From: Bryobacterales bacterium
GTDB lineage: Bacteria > Acidobacteriota > Terriglobia > Bryobacterales > Bryobacteraceae
DNA: 38,647 nucleotides
NCBI GenBank assembly: GCA_003157745.1
Contig: PMKM01000016.1
Span: 18,743-57,389, forward strand
Direction: 5' to 3'
Part shown: in pieces, positions 1 through 9,200 of the stretch
How the letters are laid out: every line of letters begins with the position of its first letter
How positions within the stretch are numbered: the first letter of the stretch is position 1
Notes under the pieces: generated by a model
What the model was told of the DNA's origin: nothing
Seen by the model: the letters and a program-made list of their open reading frames with translations, nothing else
Databases searched by the model: none
Translations under genes and position numbers: made by a program

Positions 1-218
1 GTAGTTGCGGGTTGTAATACCTGAAATTGCGCCATGTTGTAGATTGTAAATAAGGTTCCTTCCAAAAACCACAATAGGGCTCTCAAGTGTGAATTCCGGC
101 AGTCGTATGGGTGCATTCGGGGGGCGAACGGCGCGGGCACTACCCCCAAAGGGGGCTCCGAGGTGTACACCTTGACCGGGGCGGGGAGGCGGTTGTTTGT
201 GGTTACGGGCAAGCTAAG

Positions 219-300
219 AGAGGGACTTGCAAAAATAGCCGCCGGTGGCGGGGCTGGTGGGCGCGAGGGGCTGGCGCGGCTTGGAATTGTCACCCGAAGC
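219..300 (+). repeat. Dispersed intergenic repeat, copy 1
   Basis: From 219 the sequence reads AGAGGGACTTGCAAA, then ATAGCC and a small GC hairpin (CCGCC-GGT-GGCGG), then a GCGGCTT and GTCACCC stretch. The first ~37 bases match a second copy starting at 27307 with one or two differences. The remainder matches with a gap. Both copies lie outside genes, which fits a dispersed non-coding element. The outer limits are approximate. Confidence 0.6.
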
Positions 301-467
301 TGTGCGGTCGGGGCTGAGACGCGGACTGGCGCCGCGCGGAGGCACACCGATAGCCGGCGCGCTCCGGAAACGGGATTTCAGATGCCGCAGTGGTCGGCGA
401 CGGCACGACGGAAAATCTGATCGGCTGCCAGGGCGAGTATCCGGGACATTTAGTGCGCCATCGCTTT

Positions 468-497
468 GGCCGCTCCGCGCACGCGCACGGAGCGGCC
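468..497 (-). terminator. Perfect hairpin downstream of first giant gene
   Basis: Ten-base arms GGCCGCTCCG (468-477) and CGGAGCGGCC (488-497) are perfect inverted repeats around a 10-base loop. The hairpin lies about 65 bases beyond the stop codon of the minus-strand gene ending at 562. There is no T-run after it on the minus strand, so a classical intrinsic terminator is not proven. It could equally protect the mRNA 3' end or be a REP-like element. Confidence 0.4.
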
Positions 498-561
498 TCC
501 GATGCCCGCCAGCCGCTTGCGGGGGCGGTCTTCAATCGCGTCGCAAGCCCCGCCCAGCGTC

Positions 562-3500
562 CTATTGGATATCGAACGTCACCGGATTGGCCGCTTGCCC
601 GTCCGCCGTGACGACCAAGTTGACTAACCCGGCGCCGGCCAAGTTCGCCGGCACTTCGAGGTTCACCTGGTCCAGTCCGGGGAATTGGGGTTGGGCGCCG
701 TAGTAAGCTACCGGCAAAGCGACTCCATTCGCGCTGGCGGTCAACTTACTCGCATGGCGTAACCCGGAGCCGAATAGCACGAGATACACTTGCTCTCCGG
801 CGTCGCCCAGGCTGATCGGGTTCGCGTCGTATTGATTCGTCACGGCATCCCACACGGCCGGATTCAGGATCGTTTGCGTCCCGTCCGGGTTCCCGTCGAC
901 CACCTGGCCCGCATAGACGCCCTTCCCCGTCATATTGGCGGTGAAGATACCCGGCGCCGTCGTTCCCACCAGGATCGCCGTCGCCTGCGCCGCGCCACCC
1001 GGCGTCGTAATCGTGACTGTGGCGAAACCAGCGGCGGTGCCGGCCGGTATCACGAGATTGATCTGGCCATCGGAAGCGAACACGCCGCATAACTGCGCCG
1101 CGCGCGCCACGCCGGCGCTGTCCGTTATTGTGACTGTCGCCCCGCCCAGAGACGTGGTGAGCGGCTCGGTGCCCACTGTATCCCCGCTCAGCCCGGTGAC
1201 ATCATACAGACTGGCTATCTCATCGGAAGCGAAGCTGGCCGTGAGCAGCACCGCGGCGTTGGTCATCGATGGTAGCGGCGCGGAAGTGCTGGGAACGAAC
1301 GTACTGTCTCCCGAATACGCCGCAACAATCGGCAATGCCGCCGCTTTGGATGCCCCAGTAACTGCGGCCGTCCCGTTCAAGAGACTCGCGGTGGCTATCA
1401 CGGAGTTATCGATCTTATTGACGAACTGCACGCTGCCGGTGGGCACGCCGGCGCCGGCGGTTACCGCGGTGACGGTCGCCGACAGCACCAGTTGGCCACT
1501 CACCACCGTCAGACTCACCGCGGTATTCGTGCCCTCGACCGGCGTCAGGGTAGCACCCGGCTGCGCGACGATCACTTCGACCGTGCGGTAGACACCCGAC
1601 CACGTATTGTCGCCGTCGTATTGCACGGTAACAAAGTTCGGGCCAGCGGCAAGCCCGGTTGCCGCGAACGTCGCCGTTCCGGAAGTGAGCGAGGCCGTGC
1701 CCAGCGGCTTCAGCGGCGTGAACTGCCCGGTGCTGAGCAGGAAGGTCACCTGACCGGTTGGCGCCGGAAACCCGGTCGCAGCCGCAGTGGAAGTGACTAC
1801 AGCCGTGAATGTCACTGCCTGCCCGTATGCCGGCGCTGTGGGCGACACGGTTACCGACAGATTGGGCAGCGCAGTGACTACCTGGCTGTAACTGGCCTGT
1901 GCCGCCGGGTAAGTGCCATCGCCACTGTATTGGGCCGAGATGTTATGCGTGCCGCCGGCCAGCGCGGCGGTCGAATAAGTAGCCTGATTGCTCGATAGCG
2001 TGGCCGTACCGAGCGGCTTCGCGCCGTCGAGGAACTGTACCGTCCCCGAAGGCACTGTGTTAGGCGGTCCGCCGGCCGAAGTAAGTGTCGCTGTCAATGT
2101 GATCGATTGACCGAGCGCAGACGGGTTGGGCGATCCGGCAAGAGATAAGGAGTCAGTCGCCACGTACGCCGTGGCCGACGTGCTGGTAAGAAAGTCAGTG
2201 TCTCCGGGATAGACGGCCGTTACCGAGCCGGCAGTGACCCCGGATAACGTGGCTGTCAATCCCGCGAGAGACACCGTGCCCAGCACCGTGCCGCCACGCA
2301 GGAATTGCACTGATCCGGTCGGCGTCCCCGCGCCCGGCGGAGTCACCGAGATCGTCGCCGTGACGGATTGTCCGCTCACTGCGATGGCGGTGACAGTCGC
2401 GGCCTTATTCACGATCAGCACGGGGCTTCCCAGCAGCCCGGCCGCTTGGGTGGCCGTGATGGCCTGGTAATTCGTGTCGCCCGAGTAACTCACACCGAGT
2501 GTGTGCGTTCCGGCGGCGAGCGCTCCCAAAGTGAAGGTGGCCGCGCCGCCGCTCAGGGCCATGGCCGCTCCCGTTCCGCCATCCACGGCGAGTGTGAGCG
2601 TGCCGGTGGCCGCCGTCGAATTCGTAACCACGGTCACTGTGACCTTGGCGGCGGCGCCATAAGTCACCGCCGGCGCGGAGATCGTCAGACTCGATTGCAC
2701 GATCTGGCTGTAAACTACAGATTGCGCCGCCGGGTACGTGCTATCTCCGTTGTACTTGGCTGTGATGTTATGCGTGCCCGCGACTAGCGCGGTGACTAAT
2801 GCCGTTGAGTAAGTCGCTTGCCCGCCGGACGAACTGACTCCCGTCAGACTTACCGGGCTGCCGAGCGGATTCGCGCCATCGTAGAACTGAACGGTTGAGC
2901 TAGGTGAAGTGGATGGCGGTCCGCCGGCGGTCACTAATGTGGCCGTGAGCGTCAACGGCTGCCCTAGCGCGGACGGGCTGCCGGGGCCGCTTACCGACAT
3001 GGATGAAGTCGGCACGTACACTGTGGCCGCCAGAGACTTGCTGGAACCGAAATTGATGTCTCCCAGATAGGTAGCGGTGATCGATCCGGCCGTGGCATTG
3101 TTCAATGTGGCCGTCAGGCCGGTTAGTGCCACCGTGCCGAGCTCCGTGCCTCCGCGCGTGAATTGCACGGATCCCGTCGGCGTTCCCGCGCCCGGCGCGA
3201 TCACCGAAACCGTCGCCGTCGCGCTCTGCCCGCTAACGCTCAGCGTTACCCCGGTCGAAGCCTGAATCACCGATAGCGAGGACGTTCCCGAATTGTTGGG
3301 ATAGTTCCCGTTCGTGTAGCTCGCGGTCAGGTCGTGGGTACCTACCGCGAGCCCCGTCAGGGTGAACGTGGCTGCGCCGTTCGTCAACGTCTGCGGCACC
3401 TGAACGGCGGAACCCACCGTCAGTGTGATCGTGCCGGTGGCCGTCGAGTCGAGGCTCACCGTGACCGTTGCGGTGTCGCCGTAGGGGACCGAGGGCGCAC

Positions 3501-6075
3501 TGATCGTGACGGCGGGTTGGACCGTCAGCGTGGCCTGGTTGGAAGCCGCGCCCGGCCCGCTCTCCAACGCCGAAACCGCGCCGGTCTGGTTGACGAACCC
3601 CCCCGGCGTGCTGGCGGTCGCTTGGACCGTGATGGTGCACGACCCGTTTAGCGGCACCGTTCCTCCGCTGAGCGTCAGTGTTTGGACGGAGAAGTTGATC
3701 GCGCCCCCGCAGGTATTGCTCGAAATGGTGGCTCCGGTCAACCCCGTGGGCAAAATGTCGGCGAAGGAGACTTGGCTCAGGGAACTCAGCCCGGTAACCG
3801 GGACTGCATTCGTCTGCGCGATGACAATGCCGAACGTCGCTAGGCCTCCCTCCTGGACCGTTGCCGGCGCGAAGCTCGTCGAAATCGTCGGCGGCGTGAT
3901 CGGGCCGTATTCGATGTGGGAGAAATTCACCGGCTGGTTACCCCCCGAAAACGTATAGCTGCCGGAAAGCCCCGTGTACGGGTTGGTCGTATTGACCGAG
4001 AGACTCGCGCCCGCGGTCGAGGTGAGACTCAGCGAGTTCGAGAGCGACGCGCCGCCGTTGACGCTGACACTGAAGCCGGTGTTGGGTGCCACGCTAAAAC
4101 TCTGCGCGCCGTTTCCGCCGTTTATCATCAGGACGCCGTCGTCAAGCACAATCTGCATCGGCGGGTGACCGTCTTCCTGCACGCTACTCGCGGTGACGTT
4201 CCAGGTGTGCGCGCTCGTACTGGTGTCCGTCAGGACCAGATGGCGGATCAGGCCCCACTCACCGGAACCGTTGCCGGAGAAAGTTCCGGCCGTCTCGAGC
4301 GTGACCGTGTTGACGCTGGGGCTCACCAGTGCCGCGACGTCAATGCCGCCCGTATCCGCCGCGTTGCCGATCAGCAGGCTGCCAGCGGTCACGTTGCCCA
4401 CGCCGTACCAATTTCCGGCTGTGGTCGAAGCCGCGCCTACCAGCGTAATCGCCTGGCTGGCCGTCACGGGTTGCAGCGTGACCGCGGCGGCGGCGCCGGC
4501 GTTGATCGAAGTCGTGTCTTCGAGGTTGATGATATCGGCCGTAACCCTGACGTCGTAGCCGCTGCTTTGGAGATCCCCGTTGCTGCCGCCGGCGTTGGCC
4601 GTGAACGTGCCTCCCGCTCCGGTCGTCAGGTCGATCGCGCCGCCGGAGGTATAGAACTGCGCCCCGCCCAAGACGCTGACGTTGCCGCCTGCGGTTGCGG
4701 TGACGCTTTCGCACACGGTGTACGAGTTGTTATTCAGCGTGATGTCCCGGCCTGCGCGGAGGCTGACTGCCCCCTGGGCTTGAAAGTTCGCGTCCCCTCC
4801 ATCGCCGAAGAGCAAATCGCGTCCCGCCGTCGCCGTGATCGTGCCGGCGGTGGAATTGAAAACCGTCCATGCCCCGGCCCCCGCCGCTCCGGCCACCAAG
4901 TCGGAGTTGGCGCCCGTGGTCGTCACCGAGACGTTCCCGTTGGTGGAAAAGGCCATCCCGCCCGACGTCGACGTCGTCAGCGTTCCCGCATTGGTAAAGA
5001 CAATCTGGGCCATGCCGCTGCCGTTGTCGACAACGCTGTCCACGGTGAGCGCGCCCGTGTTTGCGATGAAAATGCCGCCGGAAGTCGAATTGCTAGCCGA
5101 AAGCTCGCCAACCGCGGTGACCAGCGGCGCGGTCGACATACCGATGCCGGTAGACGCAGTGAGCTGTAAGATCGCAGCCGTAACGTTCTCGCTGCTGCCG
5201 CCCGTGTTCATGATCGCGCCGGCCGCCCACAGTACGACGACGTTCTCCCCCTCGGCGGTCACAGTCGAGGCGAGATCGATGTTGCCGCTGGTCGCGACAA
5301 TCTCCACCCCCGCCGTGGCGCTGATCGCATTCACGGACACGGTCCCGCTATTGACGAAACCGAAGACGCCGTTGCTGGCGCTGCCCCCAAGCGTGGATAC
5401 ATGGTTCGACCCGGTCAAGCTGACGCTGAACCCGCTCGCCTGGAGCGAACCGGTAATAATGGAGGCTGCCGTTTGGCTGATCGCCCCGGCCGCCGTTAAT
5501 ATTACGCTCGAGCCGCTCAGGTTGCCACTCAAGCTGAGAGATCCCCCGCTGGCGATTGAAATGCTCCCGCTCACGTTGATTGGGGCCGAAACCGTCACCG
5601 CCTCCGTGTCGCCGCTGCCCGCAACCACGTTGAAGCCGGCCGTCACCCCCGCTATCGGGCAGATAATGGTCACCCCCGTCGAGAAGTTGCAACCCGCAGT
5701 TCTGGCATCGGCGTAGATGTCTCCCGCATGTGCCCCGCTGTCGCTGAAAATGAAGTTCGTGCCGTCGCTCGAAATCTCCAGGCTGCCGAGGGTACCGCCG
5801 ACCTCGGTTAACGTCAGCACGCCGCCTGTGACGTCCACCTCGACGGTTCCAGTGGCCGCCGCCTGCAAGCCCGCGGCCGCCAGCGCCACCACCGCCGCCA
5901 GTCGGCAGGCGGCAACCAGAGCGCGCGACCCGCGCTGGCGAGCCGGCGAAACTCGATCCCACCGCGGCGGCTTGCCCGCCGCATATTGCGGATGAAGCGA
6001 AAGCGGCGCGGGCGCCAGGCGACCCCGCGTCAGCCACGAAATCAGACGTAGCATACAGGTAATTAGGGATCTCAT
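562..6075 (-). CDS. Giant secreted Ig-like repeat protein with TIGR03437 C-terminus
   Basis: This is a predicted secreted or surface protein of about 1837 aa, with no catalytic motif seen. The chosen ATG at 6075 begins an N-terminus with a long basic region, then a hydrophobic stretch ending near AAAGLQAAA, which suggests an export signal. No clear Shine-Dalgarno site supports this start, and the frame stays open upstream to 6219. After the signal come roughly 600 residues of G/S/T-rich beta-helix-like repeats, as in filamentous haemagglutinin-type proteins. Next are a DUF11-like segment and several ~90-residue Ig-like (Big_3_5 type) repeats with recurring 'GTPTGSVQF' and 'YSGD' signatures. 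The last ~230 residues match the TIGR03437 domain common in Solibacter. The C-terminal third is paralogous to the neighbour at 6297-13136. A role in adhesion or matrix is inferred from architecture only. Confidence 0.85.
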   Translation of the reverse strand: MRSLITCMLRLISWLTRGRLAPAPLSLHPQYAAGKPPRWDRVSPARQRGSRALVAACRLAAVVALAAAGLQAAATGTVEVDVTGGVLTLTEVGGTLGSLEISSDGTNFIFSDSGAHAGDIYADARTAGCNFSTGVTIICPIAGVTAGFNVVAGSGDTEAVTVSAPINVSGSISIASGGSLSLSGNLSGSSVILTAAGAISQTAASIITGSLQASGFSVSLTGSNHVSTLGGSASNGVFGFVNSGTVSVNAISATAGVEIVATSGNIDLASTVTAEGENVVVLWAAGAIMNTGGSSENVTAAILQLTASTGIGMSTAPLVTAVGELSASNSTSGGIFIANTGALTVDSVVDNGSGMAQIVFTNAGTLTTSTSGGMAFSTNGNVSVTTTGANSDLVAGAAGAGAWTVFNSTAGTITATAGRDLLFGDGGDANFQAQGAVSLRAGRDITLNNNSYTVCESVTATAGGNVSVLGGAQFYTSGGAIDLTTGAGGTFTANAGGSNGDLQSSGYDVRVTADIINLEDTTSINAGAAAAVTLQPVTASQAITLVGAASTTAGNWYGVGNVTAGSLLIGNAADTGGIDVAALVSPSVNTVTLETAGTFSGNGSGEWGLIRHLVLTDTSTSAHTWNVTASSVQEDGHPPMQIVLDDGVLMINGGNGAQSFSVAPNTGFSVSVNGGASLSNSLSLTSTAGASLSVNTTNPYTGLSGSYTFSGGNQPVNFSHIEYGPITPPTISTSFAPATVQEGGLATFGIVIAQTNAVPVTGLSSLSQVSFADILPTGLTGATISSNTCGGAINFSVQTLTLSGGTVPLNGSCTITVQATASTPGGFVNQTGAVSALESGPGAASNQATLTVQPAVTISAPSVPYGDTATVTVSLDSTATGTITLTVGSAVQVPQTLTNGAATFTLTGLAVGTHDLTASYTNGNYPNNSGTSSLSVIQASTGVTLSVSGQSATATVSVIAPGAGTPTGSVQFTRGGTELGTVALTGLTATLNNATAGSITATYLGDINFGSSKSLAATVYVPTSSMSVSGPGSPSALGQPLTLTATLVTAGGPPSTSPSSTVQFYDGANPLGSPVSLTGVSSSGGQATYSTALVTALVAGTHNITAKYNGDSTYPAAQSVVYSQIVQSSLTISAPAVTYGAAAKVTVTVVTNSTAATGTLTLAVDGGTGAAMALSGGAATFTLGALAAGTHTLGVSYSGDTNYQAITATQAAGLLGSPVLIVNKAATVTAIAVSGQSVTATISVTPPGAGTPTGSVQFLRGGTVLGTVSLAGLTATLSGVTAGSVTAVYPGDTDFLTSTSATAYVATDSLSLAGSPNPSALGQSITLTATLTSAGGPPNTVPSGTVQFLDGAKPLGTATLSSNQATYSTAALAGGTHNISAQYSGDGTYPAAQASYSQVVTALPNLSVTVSPTAPAYGQAVTFTAVVTSTAAATGFPAPTGQVTFLLSTGQFTPLKPLGTASLTSGTATFAATGLAAGPNFVTVQYDGDNTWSGVYRTVEVIVAQPGATLTPVEGTNTAVSLTVVSGQLVLSATVTAVTAGAGVPTGSVQFVNKIDNSVIATASLLNGTAAVTGASKAAALPIVAAYSGDSTFVPSTSAPLPSMTNAAVLLTASFASDEIASLYDVTGLSGDTVGTEPLTTSLGGATVTITDSAGVARAAQLCGVFASDGQINLVIPAGTAAGFATVTITTPGGAAQATAILVGTTAPGIFTANMTGKGVYAGQVVDGNPDGTQTILNPAVWDAVTNQYDANPISLGDAGEQVYLVLFGSGLRHASKLTASANGVALPVAYYGAQPQFPGLDQVNLEVPANLAGAGLVNLVVTADGQAANPVTFDIQ

Positions 6076-6096
6076 TGTCGATAGATTGTACACCGA

Positions 6097-6110
6097 TTCA
6101 CAGTTGTGAA
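6097..6110. promoter_or_regulatory. 14-bp palindrome upstream of first giant gene
   Basis: TTCACAGTTGTGAA is a perfect inverted repeat of 6-bp arms with a 2-bp centre, 22 bases upstream of the chosen ATG at 6075. A TACAAT -10-like hexamer on the minus strand (6085-6090) lies between them, but no good -35 is seen at 17 bp. It may be an operator for a dimeric regulator. This is pattern evidence only. Confidence 0.3.
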
Positions 6111-6231
6111 CTATGTGCCAAGGGCGCGCGCAGCCGCAAAATGGGCCGTGTTGGGTACTCAGGGGGTACTGCGGGGCAAGCCCGTGCGCGCGATTCCGAA
6201 GCCCCGCCCAACGCCGCACCTGGATTTGGTG

Positions 6232-6271
6232 GGGCAGGCCCCCGGCCTGCCCGCGCCCGCTTGCGGGGGCG
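6232..6271 (-). terminator. GC-rich hairpins downstream of second giant gene
   Basis: GGGCAGGCC (6232-6240) and GGCCTGCCC (6244-6252) form a perfect 9-bp stem with a 3-base loop. An adjacent CCGCTTGCGGGGGCG element (6257-6271) can form a second small hairpin. They follow the stop codon of the minus-strand gene at 6297. The 15-base element also occurs at 513-527 behind the first giant gene. There is no T-run, so termination is uncertain, and a REP-like element is an alternative. Confidence 0.4.
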
Positions 6272-6296
6272 TTCTTCTGGTCCTGTGAATCCCGAC

Positions 6297-9200
6297 TTAC
6301 TCGATGTCGAACGTCACCGTATTGGCCGCAGCGCCGTCAACCGTGATCGCCAGGTTGACCAACCCCGCGCCTGCCAGGCTTCGCGGCACTTCGAGGTTCA
6401 CCTGATCGAGTCCGGGGAATTGCGATTGCGCGCCGTAGAATGCCACCGGCAGGCTTACGCCGTTCACGCTGGCAGTCACTGTTTTCGCCTGGCGAAGTCC
6501 CGTCCCGTAGAGCACCAGATACACCTGCTCGCCGGCCGGACCCAGGCTGATGGGCGCCGCGTCGTATTGATTCGTCACGGTGTCCCACACAGCCGGACTC
6601 AGGATCGTCTGGGTCCCGTCCGGGTTCCCGTCGACCACCTGGCCCGCATAGACGCCCTTCCCCGTCATGTTGGCGGTGAAGATTCCCGGCGCCGTCGTTC
6701 CCACCAGGATCACCGTCTGGATCGTGCCGCCGCCCGGCGTCGTGATCGTCACGGTGGCGAAACCGGCGGCGGTTCCGGCCGGTATCACGAAGTTGATTTG
6801 GCTGGCGGAGGCGAACGCGGCGGTCAATTGCGCCGGGCGAGCCGTGCCCGCGCTGTCGGTAATTGTTACCGTCGCCCCGCCCAGAACGGTGGGCAGCGGC
6901 AGCGTACCGGTGGCGTTGCCGCTCAGTCCGGCCACGCCGTACAGGCTGGCGATTTCGTCGGGTGCGAAGCCGGACATCAGCAGCGCGGCCGCGCTAGTCG
7001 CCGCCGGCAGCGGCGTCGAGGTGCTTGCCTGGAAGTTCGAGTCTCCCGAGTACACCGCCTCAATCGGCAGCGCCGCCGCGATCGACACTCCGCTCACTGA
7101 CGCGCTCCCGTCCGACAGAGTCGCGGTGGCTACCACCGAGTTATCAATCGTGTCGATGAACTGTACGCTGCCGGTCGGTGTGCCAGGGCCCGCTGCCGCC
7201 GGGGTAACGGTCGCCGACAAAACCAACTGTCCATTCACCACTGCCAGGCTCACGGACGTCTCGCTGGGCGCCGCTCCCACTTTGACGCCGCTGCCGGACA
7301 CCGTCACCACAATGGTAAGGAAACTTGCCGACCAAGTGCCGTCGCCGCTGTATTCCGCGGTGATCTCGTTGCCTCCCGCAACGAGGCCTGTGAACGTAAA
7401 CGAAGCCGTCCCGGAACTAAGTGTCACTGTGCCCACCGGAGTACCCGCCGTGAAGGCCGTTCCCCCCAGCACGAAAGTGACTGTCCCGGTGGGCGCCGCG
7501 AACCCGGCCGCCGCCGTCACGCTGGTCACCGTCGCTGTCACCGTTACCGGATCGCCCAACGCGGGCGCGGCCGGCGATACGCTCAGCGACACCGCTGTAC
7601 GAGCACTTACAACTTGTTGGTAAGTGGCCTGCGCCGGCGGAAATACGCCGTCGCCGCTGTACTTAGCGGAGATCTGGTGCGTGCCGCCGCCAAACGTAGC
7701 CGTGGTATAAGTGGCTTGACCGTTGGACAGACTGGCCGTACCCAGCGCCGTCGTGCCATCGAAGAACTGTACCGTTCCCGTGGCAGAACTCGATGGCGGC
7801 GCGCCGCCATAGGTAATCGCCGCCGTGAAGGTAATCGATTGCCCCAGCGTCGATGGGTTCGCGCTGCTCGTGATGGACACGCTCGAAGTAGGAACGTAGA
7901 CCGTCTGGCCGGGCGACGTACTGCTACTGAAGTTGCTATCTCCGGAGTACATGGCCGTCACGGCGCCCGCCGTGACATTCGCCAATGTCGCCATCAATCC
8001 GTTGAGAGGCACCGTGCCCAGCACCGTGGTGCCGCGTTGGAATTGTACCGATCCCGTCGGCGTTCCCACGCCCGGCGGCGTCACCGAAACCGCTGCCGTA
8101 GCGGTCTGCCCGCTCACCACCAGCGCGATGGCGGTCGATGCCTTGTTCACGACGAGCACAGGGCTGCCCAGAAGCGTCGCTGCCTGCGCCGCCGTGATGG
8201 CCTGGTAATCGGTATCCCCCGAGTAACTCACGCTCAGCGTGTGGCTGCCCGCGGCGAGCACACCCAGGCTGAACGTGGCCGCGCCGCCAAGGAGCGTCTT
8301 CGTCGCTCCCGCGCCACCATCCACCGCCAGTGTGACCGTGCCGGTGGGCACCGTCGCCAGCGAAGTAACCACGGTTATCCCAACCGACGCGCTGACGCCA
8401 TAAGTCACCGCCGGCGCGCTGATAGATAGGCCCGGCTGCGCTGGCGTCACCGTGAAACTCCGGTCGACGGCCGTGGCCGCCGTGTAATTAGCATTGCCGG
8501 CCTGGGTAGCTTCGATCGTGCACGCGCCGCCCGAGACGAGCGTCACCGTCGCGACCGAGACCGTGCAGACGGAAGTCGTCAGCGAGTTGAAGCTCACCGC
8601 CAAACCTGACGTCGCCGTCGCGCTCACCGCGAATGGCGCCGTGCCATAGGGCACATTCGAAAGCGCGCCGAAGCTGATGGTCTGGCTGCCTTGGATCACC
8701 TGGAAACTCTGGTCGACGGGCGTGGCTGGCGCGTAGGTCGTGTTGCCGGCCTGGTTGGCTTCGATCGTGCACGTGCCCACCGAGACCAGCGTTACAGTAC
8801 CGCTCGACACCATGCAGACGGAAGGGGTCAGCGAGGCGAAGCTGACCGCAAGACCCGACGACGCCGTCGCGCTGATCGCGAACGGAGCCGTTCCATAGGG
8901 CACATTCGAAAGGGCGCCGAATGTGATGGTCTGGGCAGCCAACTGCGTCACGGGGATGGTCACCCCAAGGATGGTGATGTTCGCCGTGCGCGCGGAGGTG
9001 CCCGTGTTCGCCGTGAAGCTGAAACTCACTACTCCGTTCGCAATGGTCCCGATGGTCAGCCAGCTCGTGTCGCTGCTGATGGGCGCGAAGATGCCGGTGA
9101 GCGACTCCGTCGCCGGAAGCACCTGCAATAGCGAATCGGATCCTGCCGCCGGCCGCTCAGTCATGCTGACGGGACCGACAAAGGCGTAGGGCAATTCGTC

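Larger units (their letters stand above)
1..561. other. Intergenic stretch at left edge
   Basis: I see no convincing gene here. Open frames across 111-703 have no family resemblance and are explained by high GC. The stretch holds one copy of a dispersed intergenic repeat (from about 219) and a strong palindrome (468-497), both listed separately. The 3' end of the first giant secreted protein lies immediately to the right. Confidence 0.6.

Noticed and set aside
3916-5169. Long plus-strand open frames antisense to the giant secreted protein genes
   Set aside because: They are a product of high GC and repeats on the opposite strand, with arginine-rich or low-complexity translations and no known domain.
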